From Bacillota bacterium (GTDB lineage Bacteria > Bacillota > Clostridia > Oscillospirales > Ethanoligenentaceae), in assembly GCA_023391535.1 (NCBI GenBank), contig JAEWAU010000102.1, positions 1-33,440 of the forward strand: a DNA stretch of 33,440 nucleotides, written 5' to 3'. Numbering within the stretch: position 1 is the stretch's first letter; every line of letters starts with the position of its first letter. The translations under genes and the position numbers were made by a program. The notes below the pieces were generated by a model. That model made no database searches. It was not told the DNA's origin and saw nothing but the letters and a program-made list of their open reading frames with translations. Positions 7,965 through 15,439 of this stretch are shown here, one piece after another.

Positions 7965-9045
7965 CGCGGGCGGCAACATTGTTCTTCCTTTCGGCCCGCA
8001 GCATCCCGTGCTGCCGGAGCCGCTGCAGGTGAAGCTCGTGCTCGAGGACGAACGCGTGGTGGAAGCCGTGCCCGGAATGGGCTATGTCCACCGCGGGTTG
8101 GAGCGTCTTGTGGAAAAGCGCGATTATCTGCAAAGCGTCTATGTGGTGGAGCGCGTGTGCGGCATCTGCAGCATCATGCACGCGCAGGCGTACTGCCAGG
8201 GCGTGGAATCGCTGCTGGGGCTGGAGATACCCGAACGCGCCAAGTTCCTGCGCGTGATCTGGGCGGAGCTGCACCGGATGCACAGCCATCTGCTGTTTCT
8301 GGGCCTCATGGCCGACGCGTTCGGCTTCGAGGCGCTGTTCATGCAGACCTGGCGCATCCGCGAACGCATACTCGATTTACTGGAGGAAACCACGGGGCAC
8401 CGCATCATGGTTTCCATCAACACGGTGGGCGGCGTGCGCCACGATATGACACCCGAGATGCAGCAGCACATTCTCAAGGGAATTGAGGATATGCGCGAGG
8501 AATTCCGCAAGGTTGAGCGCACGTTTTCCACGGATTATACGGTTGCGAAACGGCTGCGCGGCTGCGCGCCGCTTGATAAGGACAAAGCCTACGAGCTCGG
8601 GTGCGTGGGGCCGGTGGCCCGCGCAAGCGGTCTTGCGCAGGATATGCGGGAGCTCGGCTACGCGGCTTATCCGCAGCTCGATTTTTCACCGGTGGTGATG
8701 ACGGAGGGCGACTGCTACGCGCGCACAATGGTGCGCATCAAAGAGGTGTACCAGTCCATGGATCTGGTGCGGCAGGCCATCGGCAAGCTGCCGGAGGGCG
8801 AGTTCTGCGCGAAGCCCGTGGGCAACCCGCAGGGCGACGTTATCTCCCGCGTGGAGCAGCCGCGCGGCGAGGTCTACTATTTCCTGCGCGGGGACGGCGG
8901 CAAAAACCTCAAACGTATGCGCCTGCGCACACCCACCTTTGCGCATCTGCCGTCTCTCGTGGCGATGCTCAAGGGGCAGACGCTTGCGGACGTTCCGGTC
9001 ATTATCCTTTCCATCGACCCGTGCATCAGCTGCACCGAACGTTAG
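7951..9045 (+). CDS. echE: Ech hydrogenase large subunit E, NuoD-like, with [NiFe] site
   Basis: A 364-residue large subunit. Both nickel-binding motifs are intact: C70-x2-C73 in ERVCGICSIMHA and C358-x2-C361 in DPCISCTER. This separates a working hydrogenase from the NuoD of complex I and from cysteine-less group 4 relatives. The protein stops at R364, three residues after the last Cys, so there is no C-terminal extension to be cut off during maturation. The same is known for EchE and CooH, and it explains the lack of a HycI-type protease gene here. ATG 7951 follows a GAGG-containing site; the upstream in-frame ATG (7876) lies inside echD. Confidence 0.93.
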   Translation: MQANNAGGNIVLPFGPQHPVLPEPLQVKLVLEDERVVEAVPGMGYVHRGLERLVEKRDYLQSVYVVERVCGICSIMHAQAYCQGVESLLGLEIPERAKFLRVIWAELHRMHSHLLFLGLMADAFGFEALFMQTWRIRERILDLLEETTGHRIMVSINTVGGVRHDMTPEMQQHILKGIEDMREEFRKVERTFSTDYTVAKRLRGCAPLDKDKAYELGCVGPVARASGLAQDMRELGYAAYPQLDFSPVVMTEGDCYARTMVRIKEVYQSMDLVRQAIGKLPEGEFCAKPVGNPQGDVISRVEQPRGEVYYFLRGDGGKNLKRMRLRTPTFAHLPSLVAMLKGQTLADVPVIILSIDPCISCTER

Positions 9046-9082
9046 AAACATACCGGGCTTTGCGCAGAAGGCGAACGCTTTT

Positions 9083-9112
9083 CCGCGGGCCCTTTCCGAA
9101 CATAACCCGCGG
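9083..9112 (+). other. Hairpin between echE and echF
   Basis: CCGCGGG (9083-9089) can pair with CCCGCGG (9106-9112) in the 110-nt gap that separates echE from echF. All other ech genes overlap or nearly touch. No T-run follows, so it is not a terminator; it may protect or stall the message. Confidence 0.4.
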
Positions 9113-9155
9113 GGACGAAATCCGTTTCCCGCCCCGCAAAAGGGAGGTTCCATAC

Positions 9156-9572
9156 ATGCTCGATTTTGTGCCGGTGGCGCTTAAAAACCTGTTCTCGCGC
9201 CCGGCGACGCGCCTGTACCCCAAGGAAGTGCGCAAGCCGTTTCCGGGCCAGCGCGGACACATATCCATAGAGATCGACAACTGCATTTTCTGCGGCATTT
9301 GCTCGCGCAAATGTCCGGTGCAGGCCATCACCGTAACGCGCGCGGAGCGGAAGTGGGAAATCGACCGGTTCCGCTGCATCGTGTGCGGCGCGTGCACAGA
9401 GGGCTGCCCCAAAAAATGCCTTCATATGTCCGAAGCCTATACGCCCCCCGCGGGGCAGAAATCGCACGATGCGTTCATAGGCCAGCCGGCCGCCCCTAAA
9501 CCGGCCGCACAACCGGCTGCGCGCCCCGCGGCTCCCGCGCCCGAAACGGCGGAGGCTGGCGGCCGTGCATGA
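9156..9572 (+). CDS. echF: Ech hydrogenase subunit F, two-cluster ferredoxin
   Basis: A 138-residue NuoI-like polyferredoxin. It should pass electrons from reduced ferredoxin to the EchC cluster. Two complete [4Fe-4S] motifs are seen: C43, C46, C49, C53 (followed by P) and C74, C77, C80, C84 (followed by P). Residues 1-30 form the membrane-contact segment typical of the NuoI group. The last 30 residues are a low-complexity Pro/Ala tail (PAAPKPAAQPAARPAAPAPE), which is unusual for the family. ATG 9156 is preceded by AGGGAGG with 8-nt spacing. The end overlaps hypA by 8 bases. Confidence 0.9.
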   Translation: MLDFVPVALKNLFSRPATRLYPKEVRKPFPGQRGHISIEIDNCIFCGICSRKCPVQAITVTRAERKWEIDRFRCIVCGACTEGCPKKCLHMSEAYTPPAGQKSHDAFIGQPAAPKPAAQPAARPAAPAPETAEAGGRA

Positions 9573-9921
9573 GCTTCCGTTCGTTACGGAGCTCGTGCGC
9601 ATCGCGGAGGAGGAAGCCGCCAGGCAGGGGCTTGAAAAAGTCGTGCGCATCGACGTGGTGACGGGGGAGCTTTCAGCTATCGTCGACGAATGCGTGCAGA
9701 TGTATTTCGAGATGATTGCCGAAGGCACCCGCTGCGAGGGCGCAAAGCTCGCGTTTGAGCATCCTCCGGCGGAACTGCGCTGCCCGCGCTGCGGGAAGCG
9801 CTTTCCGCACACGCACGGGTTCCAGTGCCCGGAATGCGGCGAAGACGCCGTGCTTGTGAAGGGAACGGGCCAGGAATGTCAGATTAAGGCGATTGCGGGC
9901 GTCCCGGTGGGCGGGGAATAA
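9565..9921 (+). CDS. hypA: Hydrogenase nickel-insertion protein HypA
   Basis: A 118-residue HypA, the nickel metallochaperone that delivers Ni to the large subunit. It begins MHE, where His2 is the known nickel ligand, and has the structural zinc site C73-x2-C76 and C88-x2-C91. The length is normal for the family (about 113-118). The start is GTG 9565, with GGAGG 9 nt upstream, overlapping echF. Its place at the end of the operon ties it to maturation of EchE. No hypB, hypC, hypD, hypE or hypF is in the window, so those must be elsewhere. Confidence 0.93.
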   Translation: MHELPFVTELVRIAEEEAARQGLEKVVRIDVVTGELSAIVDECVQMYFEMIAEGTRCEGAKLAFEHPPAELRCPRCGKRFPHTHGFQCPECGEDAVLVKGTGQECQIKAIAGVPVGGE

Positions 9922-10034
9922 GCCGGATCTCCGATCAAACTGCGGTTCTCCGCTCCGGGCCGGCCGAAGAAGCCTGCGGCGGTGCGCGGTTCAAAACAGA
10001 AGCGAGAATCCGCCGCGCGGGGCGGCCCGTTGCG

Positions 10035-10097
10035 AAAAAAAAGTCTCTGTTCACCCGGGATGCATGTGTACATGCCGGGATGAACGGAGGCTTTTTT
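10035..10097 (+). terminator. Terminator of the ech-hypA operon, probably bidirectional
   Basis: AAAAAAGTCTCTGTTCA pairs with TGAACGGAGGCTTTTTT with two G-U pairs, and the stem continues inward through CCCGG/CCGGG and ATG/CAT steps. The A-run on the left and T-run on the right allow termination in either direction. The rest of the gap to the next gene holds one further hairpin without a T-run (10114-10137), an AT-rich stretch, and the promoter at 10289. Confidence 0.8.
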
Positions 10098-10288
10098 AAA
10101 TCCGTCCTTTTCCCCGGAAGAAGGCTTTCTTCTCCGGAAAGAGAGGAGAAATGGAAACGGAAGCAAGAATTTCGACATAATATCCATTATTTCGACGAGA
10201 ATTTAAAAATTAATTTCGTAAGGAGTAGACACGGAGAAAAATCAATATAAAATATGCGCAAAAAAATCGGCTGAAAGCGAAAGAATAC

Positions 10289-10317
10289 TTGACAATATTG
10301 CAGAATAAGGATAAAAT
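10289..10317 (+). promoter_or_regulatory. Promoter of the sigH-like gene
   Basis: TTGACA (10289-10294), 17 bp, TAAAAT (10312-10317): close to the housekeeping consensus, in an AT-rich patch. The leader to the gene is about 170 nt with no recognised element. Confidence 0.7.
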
Positions 10318-10497
10318 AAGTGCTGTTGCCAGAGAACTTACAGCTCTTTCGGCTGTGCGTTCGGCTTTTGCGGTGGACGGGCTGTTGCAAACGCCTGTTT
10401 TTTACGGCGGTTTCCGGGAAGAATAACGAACGGCGATGCCGAGCTTTTCCCGCATCGGAGATGCCGCAGTTTCATCCGTGCAAAGTAGGTGAGGCCT

Positions 10498-11088
10498 GTG
10501 CCGCAAAACGCAGCTTCCAATTCCGCCAAAGCGGAAGAACTGCAGCTTTTGCCGCTTGCAAGCGGCGGAGACGACGAAGCGTTGGGCGAGCTGATCCGCC
10601 GCTTCGAACCGTTGATCGCCGAAAGCGCCCGGCAATACGAGGCCGCAGGCCTGGATGCCGACGACCTCCGGCAGGAGGGCCGGCTGGGACTTGTCGCCGC
10701 GGTGCAGAAGTACCAGGAAGGGCGTGGCGCGTCATTCCGCACATTTGCGGGGCTTTGCATCAAACGGCAGATGGTTTCGGCCGTGCGGCGTGCGGGGAGC
10801 GGAAAAAACACACCGCTTCACGATTACATCCCGCTCGACGGGGTGAACGAACCGCAGCTCGGCGCGGAGGGGCCGACACCGGAGGAAATCGTCATTTCCA
10901 TGGAATATGCCTCCGATTTACGCAGCGCCGTGGAAAAGCGGCTTACGCCGGAGGAACGCAGGCTGTTCTCGCTGTATCTTTCCGGCCTTTCCTACGAAAA
11001 TATGGCCGCCCGCCTGCACATGCCGAAAAAGCAGGTGGACAATTCCCTTCAGCGCATCAAGCGGAAGCTCGGCATGCTTGCCGGTTGA
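10498..11088 (+). CDS. sigH: RNA polymerase sigma factor, SigH (sigma-30) type
   Basis: About 196 residues with regions 2 and 4 of the sigma-70 family and no region 1 or 3. Region 2 contains DDLRQEGRLGLVAAVQKY (polymerase core contact) and FRTFAGLCIKRQM; the latter resembles the F..FA..CI.RQ signature of SigH. Region 4 is the helix-turn-helix LTPEERRLFSLYLSGLSYE followed by a QVDNSLQRIKRKL end. In Bacillus and clostridia SigH drives entry into sporulation and stationary-phase genes; whether this organism sporulates cannot be told here. GTG 10498 follows AGGTGAGG closely; GTG 10489 is the other option. The next elements downstream follow without a terminator. Confidence 0.82.
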   Translation: MPQNAASNSAKAEELQLLPLASGGDDEALGELIRRFEPLIAESARQYEAAGLDADDLRQEGRLGLVAAVQKYQEGRGASFRTFAGLCIKRQMVSAVRRAGSGKNTPLHDYIPLDGVNEPQLGAEGPTPEEIVISMEYASDLRSAVEKRLTPEERRLFSLYLSGLSYENMAARLHMPKKQVDNSLQRIKRKLGMLAG

Positions 11089-11106
11089 CGTTTCCGTTTG
11101 TGATAT

Positions 11107-11172
11107 GCCCCTGTAGCTCAACGGGAGAGCGTTGGTCTTCAAAGGTGTCGGTTCAATTCCGTCCTTGGGCAA
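11107..11172 (+). tRNA. tRNA-like element with UCA anticodon, anticodon arm truncated
   Basis: Read as a cloverleaf: acceptor 5' strand GCCCCTG (11107-11113), TA, D-stem GCTC/GAGC around AACGGGA, G, then TTGGT and loop CTTCAAA (anticodon TCA). Then come only three bases (GGT) before T-stem GTCGG, T-loop TTCAATT, CCGTC, acceptor 3' strand CTTGGGC and A. The 3' half of the anticodon stem plus most of the variable region, about 7 nt, is missing. Restoring AAACCAA after CTTC would rebuild a normal TTGGT/ACCAA stem. The acceptor stem has two mismatches. No CCA is encoded. It sits 18 nt after sigH with no terminator. It is probably a pseudo-tRNA; an assembly deletion is the main alternative. Confidence 0.55.
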
Positions 11173-11200
11173 ATCAATTTCTCAAAGCGAGGTAAAAAGC

Positions 11201-11479
11201 ATGTACCAGGACAAGAAGCTTATCTGCAAAGAATGTGGCGAGGAGTTCATCTTTACGGCAGGCGAGCAGGAGTTTTATGCACAGAAGGGCTTCGTCAACG
11301 AACCCCAGCGGTGCAAACACTGCCGCGACGCCCGTAAGAACGCCGGCAAGCCGCAGCGCGAGATGTTTGATGCGGTATGCGCTTCGTGCGGGAAACCCTG
11401 CAAGGTTCCTTTCCAGCCGCGCGAGGATCGTCCCGTATACTGCAGTGAGTGCTTCGCCAAAATCAAGGAGCAGGCTTAA
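11201..11479 (+). CDS. Small double zinc-ribbon protein (zf-trcl plus CxxC-x17-CxxC)
   Basis: A 92-residue basic protein with two zinc ribbons. The first (about residues 6-43) has CKEC and CKHC with the conserved GEQEFYAQKGF between, typical of the probable zinc-ribbon domain zf-trcl (PF13451). The second has CASC and CSEC separated by exactly 17 residues, the CxxC-x17-CxxC domain. Function is unknown; nucleic-acid or ribosome contact is a common guess for such ribbons. ATG 11201 has GAGG 8 nt upstream. The gene follows the tRNA-like element by 28 nt, and the two may share the sigH transcript. Confidence 0.85.
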   Translation: MYQDKKLICKECGEEFIFTAGEQEFYAQKGFVNEPQRCKHCRDARKNAGKPQREMFDAVCASCGKPCKVPFQPREDRPVYCSECFAKIKEQA

Positions 11480-11511
11480 CCGGCACCTGACATTTTGGCA
11501 CGACAGATTTA

Positions 11512-11545
11512 CCCCGGGGCAATACCCCGGGGCTTTCTTTTTTTC
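11512..11545 (+). terminator. Intrinsic terminator of the sigH-zinc-ribbon unit
   Basis: CCCCGGGG (11512-11519), loop CAATA, CCCCGGGG (11525-11532), then CTTTCTTTTTTT. A very stable stem with a clear T-run. Confidence 0.92.
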
Positions 11546-11583
11546 TGCCGCGTTCAAAATGCCGCGCGCCGCGCGCATGGGTA

Positions 11584-11612
11584 TTGCATTTACGGCGCGT
11601 TGCCGGTATAAT
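11584..11612 (+). promoter_or_regulatory. Promoter of the DUF1858 gene
   Basis: TTGCAT (11584-11589), 17 bp, perfect TATAAT (11607-11612). The leader to the gene is about 230 nt and begins with a GCGGC-AAAGT-GCCGC hairpin (about 11630-11644); no known riboswitch is recognised in it. Confidence 0.7.
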
Positions 11613-11849
11613 AATTTCGTAAGAGCAATGCGGCAAAGTGCCGCAGCTTGCCTTTACGGAATTTTCCGGCGCTTCCGTTTCGGAAAAACACCGTGCTACG
11701 CGGCCCCGCCTTTGGCGCGCGAAAGCCTGGAGGTGTTTCCGGTTCGAAGCGGCCCGAAATGGAAGAAAACATCCGGGCGCTTTTCCCGCGGCTGCTCACG
11801 GCCGGAGAAAAACGTTTTTCGGAAACGCCTGCAACGGAGGTTGATTGGT

Positions 11850-12062
11850 ATGGCTGAAATGACGATTACCAAAGATATGCTTATCGGAGATATTCTGGAT
11901 CTGGACGAGGGCACCGCGCCGTTTTTCTTCGAAATGGGGATGCACTGCCTCGGCTGCCCCGCTTCCCGCGGCGAAAGCCTCGAGGATGCCTGCAGCGTAC
12001 ACGGAGTGGACAGCGACGATATGGTTTCGCGCCTCAACGAATACTTCAAGGCCAATCAGTGA
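11850..12062 (+). CDS. DUF1858 domain protein
   Basis: A 70-residue protein made entirely of a DUF1858 domain, known from the N-terminus or as partner of hybrid-cluster and other redox proteins in anaerobes. It shows the typical ITKDMLIGDILD start, then MGMHCLGCPAS with the C-x2-C pair, and a final helix. Function is not established; the Cys pair suggests metal or redox binding. ATG 11850 is preceded by GGAGG with 9-nt spacing. It has its own promoter and terminator, so it seems to be a one-gene unit. Confidence 0.88.
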   Translation: MAEMTITKDMLIGDILDLDEGTAPFFFEMGMHCLGCPASRGESLEDACSVHGVDSDDMVSRLNEYFKANQ

Positions 12063-12087
12063 GGATTGCCGCAGCCGGCATACGCAT

Positions 12088-12129
12088 GAAATTGTGCCAT
12101 CCGCTTTTTCGGATGGCACAATTTATTTG
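12088..12129 (+). terminator. Terminator after the DUF1858 gene
   Basis: AAATTGTGCCATCCG (12089-12103), loop CTTTTT, CGGATGGCACAATTT (12110-12124). A perfect 15-bp stem with A/T-rich ends, likely to work in both directions, though only a short T-run follows. Confidence 0.85.
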
Positions 12130-12192
12130 TGGCGCCGCGGCGGGCACGCCTCCGAACAGGAAAACGAACCGAATCCGGGGAGAACGGTTACC

Positions 12193-13443
12193 ATGACGAA
12201 CATAAAACTGATGCGCAGGTGGGCGGCCAGTCTCGGCAGCCAACTGGGGCTGCGGCAGATTCCGCTAAACACCCGGCGCTTTATCCTCACTCATTTCATG
12301 TGCCTGCTTTCCACTACCATCCCCGGCGTGTTCATCAATACCTTTTTTTTCAGGCAGGATGGGAAGATGCTCACCATCGCCCTGTTCAACGCCGTTACCG
12401 TGTTCGGTATGGCGCTGGTTATGCAGCTTTCGTCGCATATCTCGCTGAAAAGATCCCCGGTATTCGTCCTGCGCATCGGCATCGTCTTTTTCAACCTGTT
12501 CTATATCCTTCTGCTGCTTCTGCAAAATCAGGCGGTGCGGTATATGCCGCTGCTCGCGGCTTTCAACGCGCTCGCGAACGGCTTTTACTGGCAGGGCTAT
12601 AACGAGCTGATGAAGCTGTGCACCACCGAGGAGATTCTGGACCGCACCGTTTCGCTCATGGGGCTTGCGGGCGCGGTGATCACGCTCATCGTGCCGGTGC
12701 TCTCCGGGCTGCTCATCACGGGCGCCGGAGCGCGCTGGGGCTATTTCATCATCTTCTGCCTTTCGTTCGGCTTTTCGCTGTACACCGCTTTTCTCTCCAC
12801 GCGCATCGATAGGGTGAAATTTCTGGCCGAATCGGACCTGGGCGCCGTATACCGCCGCATCTTTTCGAACCGGCGCATGTTCCTGTGCTATCTGGCCGAA
12901 CTGTTCCGGGGCGTGCGCAACACCGCGCTGCCCGTTCTCTATTCCATCGTCTTTTTCAAGCTGGTTACGAACGAGGCCGTGCTCGGCGTCAACAACATGG
13001 CCTGCGGGCTGCTTGCCGTCGCTTCGTTCGTGATCGCGGGAAAAGTGGTGCGCGGCTCGAACCGCATGCGGTTCATCCTGCTGGCGACGGTGCTTTCCGC
13101 GCTGTTCTCCGTTCCGTTTTTCTTTTCGATGAATCCGGTTTCGCTCTTCGCGCTCTCCATGGTCAATGCGTTTCTCACAACGTATATCGATAACCCCGGT
13201 ATCGCCCTGTTTTACAGCGCGTTCGGCGAAACGTCGGGCCGGGTGAATTTTGCCCAGATCATGGCCTCCCACGAGGTGTTCTACGCAGTCGGCCGTGTGG
13301 CGGGGCTCTCCGTGCTCGTCGCGCTTTCGGGCAGCTTCAAGATGCTGGCGCTGGCCGTGCTGCTTTTGAACCTGACGCCGCTTCTGACCTGGGCGCTGTA
13401 CGGTTTCGCGCTGCGCCTGCCGCCGGAGGCGGAATCCGCCTGA
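12193..13443 (+). CDS. MFS-type membrane transporter
   Basis: A 416-residue protein with about 12 hydrophobic helices, the size and spacing of a major facilitator superfamily carrier. The halves are joined around residues 210-230, where a charged loop (RIDRVKFLAESDLGAVYRRIFSNRR) separates helix 6 from helix 7. Substrate cannot be told from the sequence. ATG 12193 is chosen for the GGGGAG site upstream and because the preceding sequence holds the terminator of the previous gene. It overlaps nothing, but trmK begins 46 nt after its end, so the two may be co-transcribed. Confidence 0.75.
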   Translation: MTNIKLMRRWAASLGSQLGLRQIPLNTRRFILTHFMCLLSTTIPGVFINTFFFRQDGKMLTIALFNAVTVFGMALVMQLSSHISLKRSPVFVLRIGIVFFNLFYILLLLLQNQAVRYMPLLAAFNALANGFYWQGYNELMKLCTTEEILDRTVSLMGLAGAVITLIVPVLSGLLITGAGARWGYFIIFCLSFGFSLYTAFLSTRIDRVKFLAESDLGAVYRRIFSNRRMFLCYLAELFRGVRNTALPVLYSIVFFKLVTNEAVLGVNNMACGLLAVASFVIAGKVVRGSNRMRFILLATVLSALFSVPFFFSMNPVSLFALSMVNAFLTTYIDNPGIALFYSAFGETSGRVNFAQIMASHEVFYAVGRVAGLSVLVALSGSFKMLALAVLLLNLTPLLTWALYGFALRLPPEAESA

Positions 13444-13489
13444 TGCGGCTCATTCCCGGCGCGGCCGGCGCGAAAGGAGACCTTCAAAC

Positions 13490-14248
13490 ATGGAACAATC
13501 GCTGCCGCATCTCTCGCCCCGGCTCGCGCTGGCGGCTTCTTTTGTGCGCCCCGGCTCGCGTGTGGCGGATATCGGCACCGACCACGCCTATCTGCCGGTG
13601 TGGCTTGTACGAACGGGCGTGTGCCCGCGCGCGTTTGCAAGCGACGTGCGCGAAGGCCCGCTCGCGGCGGCAAGGCGCACCGCCCTCCGCTTCGGCGCGC
13701 AGGACCGCGTCGATTTCACGCTTGCCGACGGCCTTGCGGGTCTTGCTCCCGGGCAGGCGGAGGATATCGTGCTCGCCGGGATGGGGGGCGAGCTCATCGC
13801 CGAGCTCATCGCGCGCTGCGCCTGGCTGCGGAACCCGGCGTACCGTCTGATTCTCCAGCCCATGACGGCGCAGCCCGAGCTGCACGCGTTTCTGTGCGAG
13901 AATGGGTTTTCCATCGAACGTGAGGAGGTGGCCTCCGAAAAGGGCGGCCGCAAGCTCTATCTGGTCATAGCCGCCGTTTACGGCGGCGGTTCCCGCATTC
14001 CCACGCCCGCGTATCTTTACTGCGGCGAGCTGGAGGCCGGCGGGCAGGATGCCGGCGCGGAAAACGCCCGCGCCTATCTGCTGCGCCAGGCGGAAGCGCT
14101 GTGCAAGCGCGCCCGCGGCTTGCGCGCCTCCCGCGAGCCCGACGAAGCGCAGGCCGGGCGGCTCGAGGAGATTGCGGGGCTGGTGGCGGAACGCGCCCTT
14201 CGCCCGAACAAAGAGGGGATCGCCGCCCCGAAGCAGGAAGGACTGTGA
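13490..14248 (+). CDS. trmK: tRNA (adenine-22-N1)-methyltransferase TrmK
   Basis: A 252-residue class I SAM-dependent methyltransferase of the TrmK/YqfN family, which makes m1A at position 22 of tRNAs. The SAM-binding loop is VADIGTDHAYLP (about residues 25-36), which contains the family-specific GTDHAYLP, followed by LAGMGGELI (about 93-101) and LQPMTAQPELH (about 121-131). The C-terminal part (from about 160) is a helical region rich in Arg, Ala and Glu. ATG 13490 has AAAGGAG upstream. The adjacent nif3-like gene is a classical neighbour of trmK in Firmicutes (yqfN-yqfO), which supports both calls. Confidence 0.9.
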   Translation: MEQSLPHLSPRLALAASFVRPGSRVADIGTDHAYLPVWLVRTGVCPRAFASDVREGPLAAARRTALRFGAQDRVDFTLADGLAGLAPGQAEDIVLAGMGGELIAELIARCAWLRNPAYRLILQPMTAQPELHAFLCENGFSIEREEVASEKGGRKLYLVIAAVYGGGSRIPTPAYLYCGELEAGGQDAGAENARAYLLRQAEALCKRARGLRASREPDEAQAGRLEEIAGLVAERALRPNKEGIAAPKQEGL

Positions 14249-14250
14249 GC

Positions 14251-15378
14251 ATGGATACGCCCGTGGATTTAAAAAAAACGGTGGATGTAAAAACGATTTT
14301 CGGGTTTCTCGAGGAGCTTGCGCCTTTGCGCCTGGCCGAGGATTATGACAATCCGGGCTTTCTCGCGGGGGACGCCGCTGCGCCCGTGTCCCGCGCGCTG
14401 CTCGTTCTCGACATCACGCCCGAAGCGGTGCGGGAGGCGGAGAAAACGGGCGCGCAGCTGCTCATCAGCCACCACCCGGTGATCTTTAAGCCCGTGCGCG
14501 CCGTGCTGGCGCGCGGAAAAACGGCGGCGCTGTGGGAGCTCGCGCGCCGGAACGTGGCGGCGGTGTGCATGCACACGAACCTCGACGCGGCGCCCGGCGG
14601 CGTAAACGACGCGCTCGCCGCCGCCCTCGGTTTGCAGAACGCGGAGCCGTTCGGCAGCGCTTTGAGCGAGCCTTACAAGAAGATCGTGGTGTTCGTGCCC
14701 AAAACGCACGCGCGGGCCGTGCGCGAAGCCCTCGCCGCGGCGGGGGCGGGGCATTTGGGTGCTTACGACGGCTGCGCGTTCGCATCCTCCGGCACGGGGT
14801 ATTTCCGCCCGCTTCCGGGCGCAAAGCCGTTTTTGGGGCGGCCGGGCGAGCCGGAGGAGGCGGACGAGGTGCGCGTGGAAGCGCTCTGCGCGCCGGAGCT
14901 GCTCCCGCGCACGGTGGCGGCCATGCTCGCCGCGCACCCTTACGAAATGCCGGCCTACGATGTGTTCGACGACGCCGCCGTGCAAAAAGTCTACGGCATG
15001 GGGCGCGTGGCCGACCTGGGCCGGGAGCTGCCGCTCGCAGAATTTGCGGCGGGCGTGAAACGGGCGCTTCGCGCTTCGTGCGTGCGCGCGGTGGATTCCG
15101 GCCGCCCCGTGCGGCGCGCGGCGGTGTGCGGCGGCGCGGTGGATTCCGCCATCGTGTCGGCGGCCGCGGCGGCGGGGGCCGATACCCTCGTAACGGGCGA
15201 ATGCAAGCATTCGCTGTATTACGAGGCGCGGGCGCAGAACCTGAACGTGGTGGAGGCCGGGCATTTCGCCACCGAAACGGTGGTGCTGCCCGTGCTGCGC
15301 GAAAAGCTCGCGGCAAAATTTCCGGGCGTGGAATTCGGCGTGGCGGCGTGTAACCGGGAGCCGTATTTCACGGTGTGA
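14251..15378 (+). CDS. Nif3-like dinuclear metal centre protein (YqfO type)
   Basis: A 375-residue Nif3 family protein. The N- and C-terminal halves build the metal site: H74/H75 in ISHHPVIF, D112 in HTNLDAAPGG, and H338/E342 in GHFATE. Between them (about residues 130-235) lies the inserted PII/CutA-like domain found in the long YqfO form. Members form hexameric rings; the true substrate is not settled (a GTP cyclohydrolase activity was proposed for some). ATG 14251 lies 2 nt after the trmK stop, so expression should be coupled. Confidence 0.9.
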   Translation: MDTPVDLKKTVDVKTIFGFLEELAPLRLAEDYDNPGFLAGDAAAPVSRALLVLDITPEAVREAEKTGAQLLISHHPVIFKPVRAVLARGKTAALWELARRNVAAVCMHTNLDAAPGGVNDALAAALGLQNAEPFGSALSEPYKKIVVFVPKTHARAVREALAAAGAGHLGAYDGCAFASSGTGYFRPLPGAKPFLGRPGEPEEADEVRVEALCAPELLPRTVAAMLAAHPYEMPAYDVFDDAAVQKVYGMGRVADLGRELPLAEFAAGVKRALRASCVRAVDSGRPVRRAAVCGGAVDSAIVSAAAAAGADTLVTGECKHSLYYEARAQNLNVVEAGHFATETVVLPVLREKLAAKFPGVEFGVAACNREPYFTV

Positions 15379-15439
15379 CGGCGGCGCGGCGGCCGGCGGC
15401 GCCTTTGCAGGGCGCGGCCGGCGGAAAGGAATGGGGTTC

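Noticed and set aside
8601..9155. N-terminal extension of EchF by 185 residues from an upstream in-frame start
   Set aside because: The extension runs out of frame through echE, and a strong ribosome site with a family-typical start lies at 9156.
9046..9155. A frameshifted C-terminal extension of EchE in the following gap
   Set aside because: No frame after the stop carries a plausible extension, and Ech large subunits are known to end right after the CxxC motif.
11107..11172. Selenocysteine tRNA
   Set aside because: It shares the UCA anticodon loop, but it is far too short (about 66 nt), lacks the long variable arm and the 8-bp acceptor stem, and no UGA within a gene suggests a selenoprotein here.
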